A stretch of DNA of 47,855 nt from XN24 sp047921455 (GTDB lineage Bacteria > Pseudomonadota > Gammaproteobacteria > Steroidobacterales > XN24): the NCBI GenBank assembly GCA_047921455.1, contig JBLRWC010000019.1, positions 1 through 47,855 on the forward strand, given 5' to 3'. Every line of letters starts with the position of its first letter. Position 1 is the stretch's first letter. Both the position numbers and the translations under genes were made by a program. Of the stretch, positions 9,110 to 18,625 are shown piece after piece. The notes beneath the pieces were generated by a model. That model was not told where the DNA came from, made no database searches, and saw only the letters and a program-made list of their open reading frames with translations.

Positions 9110-12100
9110 TAGTGCCGGCAATGCCAGCCGAGATCGTGCCCCAGTTGCTGGAAATATTGCATCGTGGCCGGCTGCCAGGCGTCGCCGCCCGCCTGCTCGA
9201 AGAAAAACGGTCGCCGCTCCGTGGCTGTCGGCGCGACCTGGTTCATGTTCGCGGCGTCGTACAGGCGCCCGTTGAGCATTGTCCAGGTGACGTTCTCGCT
9301 GCTGCGGATATCGTCGAGGGGATTACCATCGATGACCACCAGGTCGGCCAGCTTGCCGGGTTCGATCGAGCCGATCTCCGCGTCCATGCCGAAGTAGCGC
9401 GCGCCGTCGATAGTTGCGCCGCGGAGCGCCTGGAAGGGCGTGAATCCGCCCTGGACCATCATCCAGACTTCCCAGTGCGCGGCAAGGCCGGCCAGTTGCC
9501 CGTGCGCCCCGATGACCACCGGCACGCCAAGCTCGTTCAGCTTCCTGGCTTGCTCGGCGACATGGATGTGGTTGTAGTGCTCGTCCGGCGCCGTCGGCCG
9601 GCGGATGGAGCGCGGGTGCACCACCGACTTCGGCGTGTAGGTCATCAGCCGTTCGTTCTTCCAGACCTCGGTGCGGTCGTACCAGTACTCTTCGCCCATC
9701 AGTCCGCCGTACGCGACCCCGAAGGTCGGCGAATAAACGACCTCGGTCTGGCTCCAGAGCTGCCGGATATCGTCGTAGATCAGCTGGATCGACAGCGCAT
9801 GCTCGATCCCGGTATGGCCGTCGACGATCTGGCTGAGGTTCTGCTCCAGCCGCATGCCACCCTCGGGCACCACCAGGATGTCGAGCTTGCGCCCGGCTTC
9901 CAGCACCTGCTGGCGCTGGTCGCGTCGCAGGTAGTTGTAGCTCTTGACCGAAATGGCGCCGTGGTCGCGCTGCCGGCGCACATGGAATTCGGCGTCCTCG
10001 TAGCCGTCGATTTTCGCCGTCGCGCCCGCCGAAAGCGCGCCGTACAGGATGCGCCCCGTGGAGTACATGCGCGGCGCCAGCGTTTGTCCCGCGCGCTGCA
10101 GCTCGGCCGCCGAGAAGAATGCCCAGTTGTCGTTGGACGGGTCGTGGATGGTGGTCACGCCGAAGGCGAGGTTGGCGTGCTGCATCCAGTTCTGGCGCGG
10201 CTGCAGCTGGTTGTTGCTCATGCCGCCATGGGCATGCGAGTCCACCAGCCCGGGAATGATGGTCTTGCCGCTGGCGTCGAACACGCGGAAGTCCGCCGGG
10301 ACGTCGATTTCGTCGGCCGGGCCCACCGCGCGGATCCGGTGGCCCTCGATGAGCACCACGCCGTTGTCGATGATTTCCTCGCGCTCGTAGGCGTCGCGCA
10401 TGGTGACGATCCGCCCGCCCACCAGTGCGATCCGTCCCTCGGGACGATCTGCCGCCACGCGGAACGACAGGTCGCGACCGCTTGTGACGGGGGCCGGCAG
10501 TTCCTCCGGCGCGCCGGCGAGGAAGGCAAAGGCATCGCTCAGCTGGCGCTCGAACACCTGCGCGCCGTAAGACCAGCGCAGGGTCGCGCTGTCGTCCGAC
10601 CAGCGCAGGACTTCACCGCCGCGCGCCGAAACCTGGCGGACCGGGAAAGCCCTGGTGCCGCTGCCGAGCGTGAGCGGCTTGCCGGCCGCAAAAAACGGCG
10701 CGACATAAGTGTTGAAATGTTCCGCGAACGCCACCCAGCGGCCATCCGGCGAGACCTGGTACTCGGTGATCCATTCGCCGGCCAGGTGTTCGCGCTCGTC
10801 GCGACCCTCGAGGTCGGTGCTGAACAACGCAAGATGGCGCTGGTCATTGTGACGCGAATGCATCAGCCGTGTGCCGTCCGCCGAGAATTGCGGTTGCGTG
10901 CCCTTGTCGAGTACCCGGCGCAGGTTCCGGCCGTCGCTGTCCACCACGTACAGGCCGGGGTTTTGCGACCAGTTGGGCGAGGTCAAAAAACCGCCCGTGA
11001 TCTTGCGAAACGTCACCTGCTTGCCGTCGGGCGAGAAACTCGGCTCGACGTAGTGGCCGGGTTCGGCGGTCAGTACCTGCGCGCGGCCGCGGCCCAGCGG
11101 CGCAATACGCACCGAGCCGAGCGCTTCGTCGTCAAAGGTGGTGTAGACGACATGGCGGCCATCCGGCGAAAAGGCCGGGTGGAACTCCCAGTGCTCGGAT
11201 TGCCGTGTCAGCCGCCGGCGCTCGTCGCGCGCCAGGTCGTGCACCCAGAGATAGCCGAGCGCCTGGTAGATGGCCGTGTTGCCGTCGGGGCTCAGTTGCG
11301 TCCAGCGCAGCATGCGCACATCGAACTCGTCTGCGTCGACCTGCACCTTGCGTTGCAGCGCCGGATGGACTTGCTTGTCGGTCCGGACCCGGACTTCGAT
11401 CGCAGCATGACGGCCGTCCAGCCCGACCCGGTGAAAGCCGCCGCCCGACCAGAACACCAGCCCGCTGCCGTCCGGCAGCCAGTTGTAGGCCGGGTAGTTG
11501 CCCATGTCGCCGCTGGTTTCCTGCTTGTCGCGTTCCAGGCCGTCGAACAGGGTCCGCTCGATGCCCGAAGTCAGGTCCTTGACCATGAGCCGGCTGCTGA
11601 GCGTTTCCGAGTTGCGTCGCACGAAGGCGAGCTGGCCGCCGTCGGGCGAAATCGCCGGGCGAATCGCGCCGCCGGGACCCGATACCACGGTTTCCACATC
11701 GCCTGTCTCGCGGTCGAGCCGGCGAATGGCGAAAATCCCGCTATTGGCATCCTTGTTGTATTGCCACACGGTGCCTGACGTCATGTCCTGGCTGAAATAC
11801 AGGTAGCGGCCGTCCGGCGAAAAATTTGGTTCGGCGATATTCTTCTGTGATTGCGCGCCATGCAGCCGTTCGACGAGTTCGACCCCGCCGCCGCCGCCGC
11901 GGTGATACAGCCAGATCGAGCCCGCCGGGATGCTGCGGCGGGACACGTAGCCCTTGCGCGCCGCGATGTAGTCGCCGTCGGGCGACCACGCCGGGTTGTG
12001 CAACAGGTGCTCGCGTTCCTTGCTCACCTGCACCGGGTCAGAGCCATCCGCGGCCATGGTCCAGATGTTTTCCGCGCCGTCGCGGTCGCTGATGAAAGCG

Positions 12101-12429
12101 ATCCGGCGGCCGTCGGGGCTGAAGCGCGGCTGGAAATTCCACGCGATGCCATCGGTCAACGCCTCTGCCTCACCGCCCTCGATGCCGACCCGGTAGATGT
12201 CCCCGAGCATGTGAAAGACCAGCTGGCGGCCATCCGGGCTCACGTCCACGTCCGCCCAGCTGAACTCGCGCGTATCAATCGAGATCGTGCGCCATTCGCC
12301 GGGCGGTTCGTTGACGGACCAGGCCTGGTCGTTATTGGCGCTGTCGCCGTTCGGGTTGGCGGTGTCGGTGTCCGCCACGACAGGTGCGGCGGCGAGGAGG
12401 AGGGCGATGAACAAGGCAACAGGGTGCAT
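9109..12429 (-). CDS. TolB-like beta-propeller (PD40) fused to amidohydrolase
   Basis: This is a large exported protein of 1106 residues. A signal peptide (MHPVALFIALLLAAAPVVA) precedes a long beta-propeller region (about 40-640) with at least eight SPDGR-type blades (SPDGRRIAFIS, SPDGKQVTFRK and others), as in TolB and DPP-IV propellers. The C-terminal part (about 665-1095) is a metal-dependent amidohydrolase. It has DSHAHG near residue 731, ISVKSYNYL carrying the candidate bridging Lys, GIEHAL, VVIGAHGQ and the closing GKLADLVVIDGNPLDDI. It probably hydrolyses amide or imidodipeptide-like bonds in the periplasm. The ATG at 12429 has AAGGA six bases upstream; longer starts would lack a leading signal peptide. 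It is divergent from the FetA-like gene. Confidence 0.87.
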   Translation of the reverse strand: MHPVALFIALLLAAAPVVADTDTANPNGDSANNDQAWSVNEPPGEWRTISIDTREFSWADVDVSPDGRQLVFHMLGDIYRVGIEGGEAEALTDGIAWNFQPRFSPDGRRIAFISDRDGAENIWTMAADGSDPVQVSKEREHLLHNPAWSPDGDYIAARKGYVSRRSIPAGSIWLYHRGGGGGVELVERLHGAQSQKNIAEPNFSPDGRYLYFSQDMTSGTVWQYNKDANSGIFAIRRLDRETGDVETVVSGPGGAIRPAISPDGGQLAFVRRNSETLSSRLMVKDLTSGIERTLFDGLERDKQETSGDMGNYPAYNWLPDGSGLVFWSGGGFHRVGLDGRHAAIEVRVRTDKQVHPALQRKVQVDADEFDVRMLRWTQLSPDGNTAIYQALGYLWVHDLARDERRRLTRQSEHWEFHPAFSPDGRHVVYTTFDDEALGSVRIAPLGRGRAQVLTAEPGHYVEPSFSPDGKQVTFRKITGGFLTSPNWSQNPGLYVVDSDGRNLRRVLDKGTQPQFSADGTRLMHSRHNDQRHLALFSTDLEGRDEREHLAGEWITEYQVSPDGRWVAFAEHFNTYVAPFFAAGKPLTLGSGTRAFPVRQVSARGGEVLRWSDDSATLRWSYGAQVFERQLSDAFAFLAGAPEELPAPVTSGRDLSFRVAADRPEGRIALVGGRIVTMRDAYEREEIIDNGVVLIEGHRIRAVGPADEIDVPADFRVFDASGKTIIPGLVDSHAHGGMSNNQLQPRQNWMQHANLAFGVTTIHDPSNDNWAFFSAAELQRAGQTLAPRMYSTGRILYGALSAGATAKIDGYEDAEFHVRRQRDHGAISVKSYNYLRRDQRQQVLEAGRKLDILVVPEGGMRLEQNLSQIVDGHTGIEHALSIQLIYDDIRQLWSQTEVVYSPTFGVAYGGLMGEEYWYDRTEVWKNERLMTYTPKSVVHPRSIRRPTAPDEHYNHIHVAEQARKLNELGVPVVIGAHGQLAGLAAHWEVWMMVQGGFTPFQALRGATIDGARYFGMDAEIGSIEPGKLADLVVIDGNPLDDIRSSENVTWTMLNGRLYDAANMNQVAPTATERRPFFFEQAGGDAWQPATMQYFQQLGHDLGWHCRH

Positions 12430-12594
12430 TCGGGATCCTTGTGGACAGGCCGGCGCGCGGGCGGGCAGTGAATTCGTGCGGCCCATGATAACGGGTCGCG
12501 GACATGGCGGCATCTTGCGGCACGGTGAAACAGCGTCGCTTGCGTGCCGCGCAACCGCTACCATGGCGGTTTAATCGGCCCCGGAGCAGGCAGC

Positions 12595-13248
12595 TTGTCG
12601 CCATCCCGATCGTCCTCAGCGCCCCGCGCCACCACCGGTGGTGACCGCCTTGCCTTGCAGGGGCTGTCCGTTGGTCCCCTGCGGGACGTCACGCTGACGC
12701 TCGAACCGGGCGAGATCGTGTGCATTTCCGGGGAGTCCGGCTCGGGCAAGAGTCGGCTGCTGCGTGCCATCGCCGACCTGGAACCGCACACGGGCGACGT
12801 GCTCCTCGGCGCGGATCGGCGTTCCATGGTCGCCGCACACTGCTGGCGCGGCTGGGCAATGCTGGTGCCGGCTGAGAGCAGCTGGTGGGGCGAGACCGTT
12901 ATCGAGCATTTTCTGGAACCCGTGCCCGGTAGCCTGGCGGCGTTCAGCCTCTCGGAGGAGTCGCTCGGGTGGGACGTCGGGCGGCTCTCGTCCGGCGAGA
13001 AACAGCGCCTCGCCGTACTCAGGGCGCTGTCCCATGAACCGCGCGCCCTGCTGCTGGACGAACCGACCGCGAATCTCGACCCGGAGCTGGCGCGCCAGGT
13101 CGAGTCCTGGTTGCGTGATTACGTGCGGCAACACCGCATGCCGGTCCTCTGGGTGGCCCACGATCGCGCCCAGATCGAGCGGGTGGCCGACCGGCATTTC
13201 GCCATCAAGGGCGCCGAACTCCGGGAGCAGTCATGTCCGAGGGGCTGA
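12595..13248 (+). CDS. fetA: ABC transporter ATP-binding protein, FetA/YbbL-like
   Basis: This ATPase of about 217 residues energises the UPF0014 permease encoded just downstream. It has Walker A GESGSGKS, signature LSSGEKQR, Walker B LLLDEPTANLD and switch AHD. In Escherichia coli the FetAB pair exports iron and eases peroxide stress; the same role is inferred here from the pair. The TTG at 12595 was chosen because CCGGAG lies just upstream. A GTG at 12544 would add 17 residues and is the alternative. The 3' end overlaps the permease start by 16 bases, which implies coupling. Confidence 0.85.
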   Translation: MSPSRSSSAPRATTGGDRLALQGLSVGPLRDVTLTLEPGEIVCISGESGSGKSRLLRAIADLEPHTGDVLLGADRRSMVAAHCWRGWAMLVPAESSWWGETVIEHFLEPVPGSLAAFSLSEESLGWDVGRLSSGEKQRLAVLRALSHEPRALLLDEPTANLDPELARQVESWLRDYVRQHRMPVLWVAHDRAQIERVADRHFAIKGAELREQSCPRG

Positions 13249-14045
13249 TCGACCTGGCATGGTGGGAACTGGCGATCGGCGCGGCGCTGGTCGTCGCGCT
13301 GGCCCTGGTCACCCATCTCGGTCGCCTCGGCCTGAGCCGCGACCTGGTGGTCGCCGCGACCCGCATGGTCATCCAGCTTGCCATCATCGGCGTGGTGCTC
13401 GAGACGCTGTTTTCAGTGGCTGCGCTGCACTGGGTGGCCTTGATGGCCGTCATCATGTTGTTGCTCGCGGGCCGCGAGGTCATGTCGCGTCAGAAACGGC
13501 GCCTGACCGGCGGCTGGGCCTTCGCCATCGGCACGGTGTCCATGTTCGTATCGTCGTTTGCGGTCACCGTGTTCGCGCTGCTGGTGGTGATCGGTCCCTC
13601 CCCGTGGTACACGCCGCAGTACGCGATTCCGCTGCTGGGCATGTTGCTGGGCAACACCATGACCGGCGTCGCACTGGGCATGGACCGGCTCACCGACAGC
13701 GCCTGGCGCCAGCGCCAGGTGATCGAGGGACGCCTCATGCTCGGCATGACCTGGAGCGAGGCCATCGGCGACTTGCGCCGCGACGCGATGCGCAGCGGCA
13801 TGATTCCCATCATCAACGGCATGGCCGCCGCCGGTATCGTCAGCCTGCCCGGCATGATGACCGGCCAGATTCTCGCCGGCAGCCCGCCGGCCCTGGCGGT
13901 CAAGTACCAGGTGCTGGTGTTTTTCCTGATCGCTGTCGGCACTGGCTTCGGCACCGTGGCCGCCGTGATGGCCGCCAGCCGGCGCCTGTTCGACGAGCGC
14001 CAGCGGTTACGGCTCGAGCGGATCGGCGGGCCGATCGGCTCCTGA
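13233..14045 (+). CDS. fetB: UPF0014 family ABC permease, FetB-like iron exporter
   Basis: This 270-residue membrane protein has about seven TM helices and the family core LLLAGREVMSRQK, LLGMLLGNTMTGVALGMDRL and INGMAAAGIVSLPGMMTGQILAG, all hallmarks of the UPF0014/FetB family. It forms a transporter with the overlapping ATPase gene. In E. coli FetB takes part in iron efflux. The gene is followed by the convergent DUF4920 gene after 20 bases. Confidence 0.9.
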   Translation: MSEGLIDLAWWELAIGAALVVALALVTHLGRLGLSRDLVVAATRMVIQLAIIGVVLETLFSVAALHWVALMAVIMLLLAGREVMSRQKRRLTGGWAFAIGTVSMFVSSFAVTVFALLVVIGPSPWYTPQYAIPLLGMLLGNTMTGVALGMDRLTDSAWRQRQVIEGRLMLGMTWSEAIGDLRRDAMRSGMIPIINGMAAAGIVSLPGMMTGQILAGSPPALAVKYQVLVFFLIAVGTGFGTVAAVMAASRRLFDERQRLRLERIGGPIGS

Positions 14046-14065
14046 GTCTGCCGCCGATCGGCCAA

Positions 14066-14557
14066 TCAGCTGGTGGGAATCACAACGGAGGTCGCCACGA
14101 TCGAGTATTCCTCGCGAGCGCCGGAAATCGCCGCCGGATCCTCGCCAGCGTCCTCGGCGAAGTGGCGCGCCTGGGCTTCGGAGATGGTCTTGCGGTTGAA
14201 GGTGCCGACGATGGTGACGTCCTTGCCGGCGGAATCGGTGGGGACGAAGAAGCTGTAATCGACGAAGGTGACGCGCGCCACGGCGTCGCCGTCGTGGGCG
14301 ACGAGAAAGCAACCTTTCTTTTGGCAGACCTGCGCGACCTTGGCGGTGACGTGCACTTGTTCGCCGGCATAGTCGCTGCTGGCGGCGACCAGCTCGGCCA
14401 AGCGCTTGGGCTCGCCGGTCACATCCGCTGGTGCACCGAATACCTCGTAGCCGTCGCCGGTCTGCACCGGCTCGGACAGGCGGGTGACTTCACCGGCCAG
14501 CACTGCGGGGGCGGCGACCATGGCCGCCAGGGAAAGAACTGCTGCAATTTTTCTCAC
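14066..14557 (-). CDS. DUF4920 domain-containing exported protein
   Basis: This is a 163-residue protein. A signal peptide ending in AVLAG (about residue 22) precedes a small beta-barrel-like domain. The stretch VCQKKGCFLVAHDGDAVARV and FVDYSFFVPTDSAGKDV match the DUF4920 family, which resembles OB-fold stress-type periplasmic proteins. The two Cys in CQKKGC could bind a metal or form a disulfide. The function is unknown. It lies alone between the FetB-like gene and the small membrane protein gene. Confidence 0.75.
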   Translation of the reverse strand: MRKIAAVLSLAAMVAAPAVLAGEVTRLSEPVQTGDGYEVFGAPADVTGEPKRLAELVAASSDYAGEQVHVTAKVAQVCQKKGCFLVAHDGDAVARVTFVDYSFFVPTDSAGKDVTIVGTFNRKTISEAQARHFAEDAGEDPAAISGAREEYSIVATSVVIPTS

Positions 14558-14656
14558 GACTGCACCTCGAGGGGAGCCTGGCTCCCGGAATTCGGCGGGA
14601 TCCGCGCAGCGCGCGGGCGATGGTCACGAAGCATAGCAAGGCGGCGGGGCTGCACG

Positions 14657-15106
14657 CTATCGTCCGCGGGTGCCCGGGTGTCGGGGCGCCAGGCGGCTGA
14701 ACGTCCATCCCCCGAGCGCCCCGCAGGCCGCCAGGGCAAGAAAGCCCGCCAGCGAGCGCGTTGCCCCGATGGCCGTGATCGGCAGCAGGGCGTTCATCAG
14801 CAGGATCGCCGTGGCGATGGCGGTCGCGCCCGCCAGTGCGTACAGCAAGGTCCGACGCTGCAGGTGGCGGGCCAACCAGGCCGCGACCGGCAGGGCGACC
14901 AGCAAACCGGCGCCGGCGATGGCCGCGAGCATGGGCGCAAAGCCGACCAGGTCCTGCAGCGTCGTCTGCAACCGGAGCGCGGGCGGCACCGGCACGCCCA
15001 GGGCCGTGATGGCCGCGAGGTTGAACTGCGTCTGGATGATGCTGCCGGCCACCGCCGTCACCAGGGTGGCGGCCAGCCAGGACAGCAGGAGCTTGAGAAA
15101 ATTCAT
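14657..15106 (-). CDS. Small hypothetical integral membrane protein
   Basis: I do not recognise the family. The protein has 149 residues and about four TM segments (7-25, 50-78, 86-108 and 115-138 roughly), with a basic C-terminus (RLAPRHPGTRGR). The ATG at 15106 was chosen because AAGGTG lies upstream and the TM helix starts at once; the frame could begin 13 codons earlier at 15145. It is divergent from the sugar dehydrogenase gene. Confidence 0.6.
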   Translation of the reverse strand: MNFLKLLLSWLAATLVTAVAGSIIQTQFNLAAITALGVPVPPALRLQTTLQDLVGFAPMLAAIAGAGLLVALPVAAWLARHLQRRTLLYALAGATAIATAILLMNALLPITAIGATRSLAGFLALAACGALGGWTFSRLAPRHPGTRGR

Positions 15107-15186
15107 GGCGCGGCCGGGTTCACCTTGCTGGCGCGGGAGATGCATTTGCTATTGTTACAGCCCCTGCCAATGAAAGCATCCTGCCA

Positions 15187-16290
15187 ATGAAAAATCGATT
15201 TCCTCTCCTCATGCTGGTGGCGGTAGTGCTCGCGGGCTGCGGCCCGGCGACCGCACAGGACTACCGTATCGAGACCGTGGCCGAGAACCTGGTGCATCCG
15301 TGGTCGATCGCTTTCCTGCCGGACGGCCGCCAGCTGGTGACGGAGCGGGCCGGGCGGTTGCGGCTCATCTCGGACGGCGAGTTGCAGCCGGAGCCCGTAC
15401 GGGGCGTGCCGGACGTCTTCGTGCAGAGCCAGGCGGGGCTTTTCGAAGTCATGCTCGATCCGGATTATGCCGCTAACGGCTGGCTCTACCTGTCGTTCGC
15501 GCACGGCTCGGCGAGTGCCAATGGCACGCGCGTGGTACGCGCCCGGCTCAAGGGCCACGAACTGCATGACCTCCAGGTGCTGTTCACCGTGGATCCGCCG
15601 CGCAATACGCCGGTGCATTACGGTGGACGCATGGCGTTTCTGGCCGACGACACGCTGGTCATCGGGCTCGGTGACGGTTTCAATTTTCGCGAGGACGCCC
15701 AGCGGCTCGACAGCCACACCGGCACGATCGTGCGCATCAATCGCGACGGCAGCGTGCCGGCCGACAATCCGTTCGTCGGCCGCGATGACGCGCTGCCGGA
15801 GATTTACAGCTATGGCCATCGCAACGTCCAGGGCCTGGTATTTGACGCGGACAACGACATCCTCTGGGCGCATGAGCACGGGCCGCGCGGCGGCGACGAG
15901 GTCAACCTGGTCCAGCCCGGGCAGAATTACGGCTGGCCAGTTGCGACCTTCGGGGTGGACTACAGCGGCGCGCGCATCACGCCCTACACGTCGCGACCCG
16001 GCATGGAGGATCCGCGCGTGGACTGGACGCCGTCCATCGCGCCTTCCGGGATGACTATTTATCGCGGCGAGCAGTTCCCGCAGTGGCAGGGCGATTTATT
16101 CGTGACCGCGCTGGTGGCGCGTGAAGTCCGCCGGGTTATGCTCGATGGTGAACGGGTCACTGGCCAGCAGGCCCTGTTCGGCGAGATCGGCGAGCGCTTG
16201 CGTGATGTAAAAACCGCACCGGACGGTTCGCTCTACGTGTTGACCGACAGCCCGCAGGGGCGCGTATTACGAATTTCGGCCGTGGAATGA
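15187..16290 (+). CDS. PQQ-dependent sugar dehydrogenase (aldose dehydrogenase, YliI-like) lipoprotein
   Basis: This 367-residue beta-propeller enzyme oxidises aldose sugars in the periplasm with PQQ and passes electrons to the respiratory chain. A lipoprotein signal ends in VLAGC with the lipidated Cys at residue 18. Family motifs are LVHPWSIAFLPDGRQLVTERAGRL, GGRMAF, YSYGHRNVQGLVFD and HEHGPRGGDEVNLVQPGQNYGWP, which carry the PQQ and calcium ligands and the catalytic His region. The length fits the soluble aldose dehydrogenase type. The 12-base string CTGCCAATGAAA occurs twice around the start (15164 and 15181). No PQQ synthesis genes lie in this window. Confidence 0.9.
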   Translation: MKNRFPLLMLVAVVLAGCGPATAQDYRIETVAENLVHPWSIAFLPDGRQLVTERAGRLRLISDGELQPEPVRGVPDVFVQSQAGLFEVMLDPDYAANGWLYLSFAHGSASANGTRVVRARLKGHELHDLQVLFTVDPPRNTPVHYGGRMAFLADDTLVIGLGDGFNFREDAQRLDSHTGTIVRINRDGSVPADNPFVGRDDALPEIYSYGHRNVQGLVFDADNDILWAHEHGPRGGDEVNLVQPGQNYGWPVATFGVDYSGARITPYTSRPGMEDPRVDWTPSIAPSGMTIYRGEQFPQWQGDLFVTALVAREVRRVMLDGERVTGQQALFGEIGERLRDVKTAPDGSLYVLTDSPQGRVLRISAVE

Positions 16291-16314
16291 GCCGCCAGGG
16301 GACGGATCGGCGGC
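16291..16314. terminator. Possible bidirectional hairpin between convergent genes
   Basis: GCCGCC (16291-16296) pairs with GGCGGC (16309-16314) across a 12-base loop. It fills exactly the space between the stop at 16290 and the opposing stop at 16316. There is no T-tract on either side, so termination is only suggested. Confidence 0.3.
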
Positions 16315-16315
16315 C

Positions 16316-18625
16316 CTAGTGCAAGCGGTCGAGCAGCGACCCCTCGGCGATCGGTCGGCCGATCGCGAAGTGTAGCTGGACGTTGTTGTTGTCTGCGGCG
16401 CCGACGCTTACCAGCAGCGGTCCAATCGGTGTGCGCGCCGACAGCGTTACGGAAACGCCAAGGATGACGCCCGCGTCGATGCCGTCGATCCGGTCGGTCA
16501 TGCGCACGGCATGCAGCCCGAGAGCGCCGTACAAGGACTGCTTGAATACCGGCTGGAACTCCAGCAGGCTCAGGGCCCAGCTGGCCGACGCGGCCCAGTA
16601 GCCTTCGCCGCGCAGTTCCCCCGGCGCGAAGGGTGGCAGGCTGCGGATACCGCCCAGCTGGAAATCCCGATGCCGCGGCAAATCTCCGCCAATCGTCCGG
16701 CCGGCGCCGGCGGACAGCAACAGCGGACTGCCGCCAAACTCGGTAATCCGACTGGCGACCGCTTCGACGACGTCATAGGATTGTTCTCCACCGAGCCAGT
16801 TCCCGGAGCTGGTGAATTCGAGTCTTGCGAACGTTCCGCTGGTCGGCAGGAACGCGGCGTCACGGGTGTCATAAAGCGCTGCAAACACCATGTTCGCGTC
16901 GCGCCGGCGCTCCAGGTCGAATACCTCGATGCGACCGATATCTTCGTCGAACTCCGTCACACCCCAACGCAGGCCGGAGCTGAGGCGTGCGTGATTACCG
17001 AGGTTGACGCCGACGTCCAGCTGCAACATCGCCTCGAGCAGGTCGTAACGTGCAACCCGGCGACCGTCGTCAAAAAAGTTCTCCAGCGAACGGCGCACCG
17101 CGATGCCCGGCTCGATGAAAAACTGCTGCGCCACGTCGAGCGGTTGATAAAAAGCCGTCGTGACTTCGCTCAGGCTGCCGAGTTGCAGGGCATTACGCCA
17201 CTGGCCCCCCAGCGTGTTGACCCACTCGCGTCGGTGGTCGGCGCGAATCACGTACAAGACGTCGCCGCCGGAAGAACCGGCGAGTCCCAAGTCAAAGCGA
17301 ATGAAATCAGTGCCGCCGTACCGTTCCACGGCGTTGATCTCCATGATCCTGCCGCCTCCAGCGCCCGGTGACAGCCGGTAGTCGACGCGGTCAAAGTCCC
17401 CGCTCGAAAAAATCCGGTTCATGTCGGACTCCAGCGTGGCGCGGCTGACTTCTTCTCCCGGGCGGGTTCGTATCCGGGTCGCCAGGTAGTCGGCCGATGC
17501 ATGGCGGAGGGGGCGAAAGTGAATGGCCTCGACCTGTACGGGGGCCATGTCCGGCTTGTCCAGGCTGGCGCGCCAGGCCCGGTACTCGGCCTCGGACACC
17601 GAGTATCGCGCGAGCGAATCCGCGACTGCCCTGGCCGACTCGGCGCCCAGGGGGATGGTTTCCGGTACCCGGTCAAACTGGGATGCACCGAGGTCTTCGG
17701 TAGGCACGACGATCCGTACGTCGCGCTCCGTCAAGGTGGCCAGCTGCAGCCGCTCATTGGCCATGATCATCGCGTCGATCGAGCGGCCCGCCAGCGCGAA
17801 CATGGAATGGAGTTCTTCCGACCTGGGTTGCGGTGTCTCCAGGGAGACAGCAATGACGACATCGGCGCAAAGATCGCGCGCGACGTCTACTGGGAGGTTG
17901 CGCATCATGCCGCCATCCGCCAGCACGGCGTCATCGACCACGACCGGCGCAAACACGCCCGGCACCGCCATGCTGGCGCGCATCGCGCGCGTCAGATCGC
18001 CGCTGTCGATAACCACCATTTCACCCGCGGCCAGGTCGGTGGCGACCGCGCGAAACGGGATGGCCAGTTCGTCGAAATCCTCGACGGTGCGCGCGTCGCC
18101 TACCAGCAGGCGAAACAAGCCTTCCATTTTCTGCGTGGAGACCAGGCCGCCGACGCCACGAAAGCGACCATCCGAGACGCCGAGTTCGATATTGTTGCTG
18201 TAGGTGATGCCGGCCAGCTTGCGTTGCATGGGCAGCTGCGACCGTCGTCCAGCTGAGCCAAGCGTGGCGGACCAGTCGATCTCGAGCATCTGTCGTTCGA
18301 TTTGTGCCGTGGACGAACCCACGGCGTACGTTGCGCCGACCAGCGCGCCCATGCTGGTGCCAGCGATACAGTCGATCGGGATGCGCAGCTCTTCGAGTAC
18401 CGACAATACCCCGACATGCGCACCGCCCCGCGCGCCGCCGCCGCCGAGGACCAGCCCGATACGCGGGCGGTCGCGCGGCCCGGCCGTCTCATCCGGGGGC
18501 GTTGAATCGGCCAGCGCCAGGCTCGACAGGACGAGCAGGCCGACACCGGCGAGCGCCCGATAGCACACTGCGGGTGACTTAACGGCTTGAATGTGTGCCT
18601 TCTTTTTGCTCGGTGGCCGGTTCAT
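16316..18625 (-). CDS. Patatin-like phospholipase with POTRA and outer-membrane barrel (PlpD-like, type Vd)
   Basis: This 769-residue protein has a signal region (about 20-39, ends ALA), a patatin hydrolase domain (about 54-345), a POTRA-like linker domain (about 350-425) and a C-terminal barrel of the surface-antigen type (about 430-769). The patatin site is complete: oxyanion GGGGARG (61-67), nucleophile Ser91 in GTSMG and the Asp of DGG (237-239). PlpD-type proteins are lipases carried by their own barrel to the cell surface. The last residues (IAEGSLLDRLH) lack the usual terminal aromatic residue. From ATG at 18625 the gene overlaps the YhcB-like gene by 47 bases and has a long N-region; a GTG at 18568 would give a compact signal peptide without overlap and is a fair alternative. 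Confidence 0.87.
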   Translation of the reverse strand: MNRPPSKKKAHIQAVKSPAVCYRALAGVGLLVLSSLALADSTPPDETAGPRDRPRIGLVLGGGGARGGAHVGVLSVLEELRIPIDCIAGTSMGALVGATYAVGSSTAQIERQMLEIDWSATLGSAGRRSQLPMQRKLAGITYSNNIELGVSDGRFRGVGGLVSTQKMEGLFRLLVGDARTVEDFDELAIPFRAVATDLAAGEMVVIDSGDLTRAMRASMAVPGVFAPVVVDDAVLADGGMMRNLPVDVARDLCADVVIAVSLETPQPRSEELHSMFALAGRSIDAMIMANERLQLATLTERDVRIVVPTEDLGASQFDRVPETIPLGAESARAVADSLARYSVSEAEYRAWRASLDKPDMAPVQVEAIHFRPLRHASADYLATRIRTRPGEEVSRATLESDMNRIFSSGDFDRVDYRLSPGAGGGRIMEINAVERYGGTDFIRFDLGLAGSSGGDVLYVIRADHRREWVNTLGGQWRNALQLGSLSEVTTAFYQPLDVAQQFFIEPGIAVRRSLENFFDDGRRVARYDLLEAMLQLDVGVNLGNHARLSSGLRWGVTEFDEDIGRIEVFDLERRRDANMVFAALYDTRDAAFLPTSGTFARLEFTSSGNWLGGEQSYDVVEAVASRITEFGGSPLLLSAGAGRTIGGDLPRHRDFQLGGIRSLPPFAPGELRGEGYWAASASWALSLLEFQPVFKQSLYGALGLHAVRMTDRIDGIDAGVILGVSVTLSARTPIGPLLVSVGAADNNNVQLHFAIGRPIAEGSLLDRLH

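Noticed and set aside
9112..11778. Long open frame (888 codons) on the plus strand
   Set aside because: It is antisense to the propeller-amidohydrolase gene, shows no domain, and arises from GC-rich codon bias.
12764..15190. 808-codon open frame on the plus strand
   Set aside because: It runs through the FetA/FetB genes in another frame and across two minus-strand genes; composition is Arg/Gly/Ala-rich without any motif.
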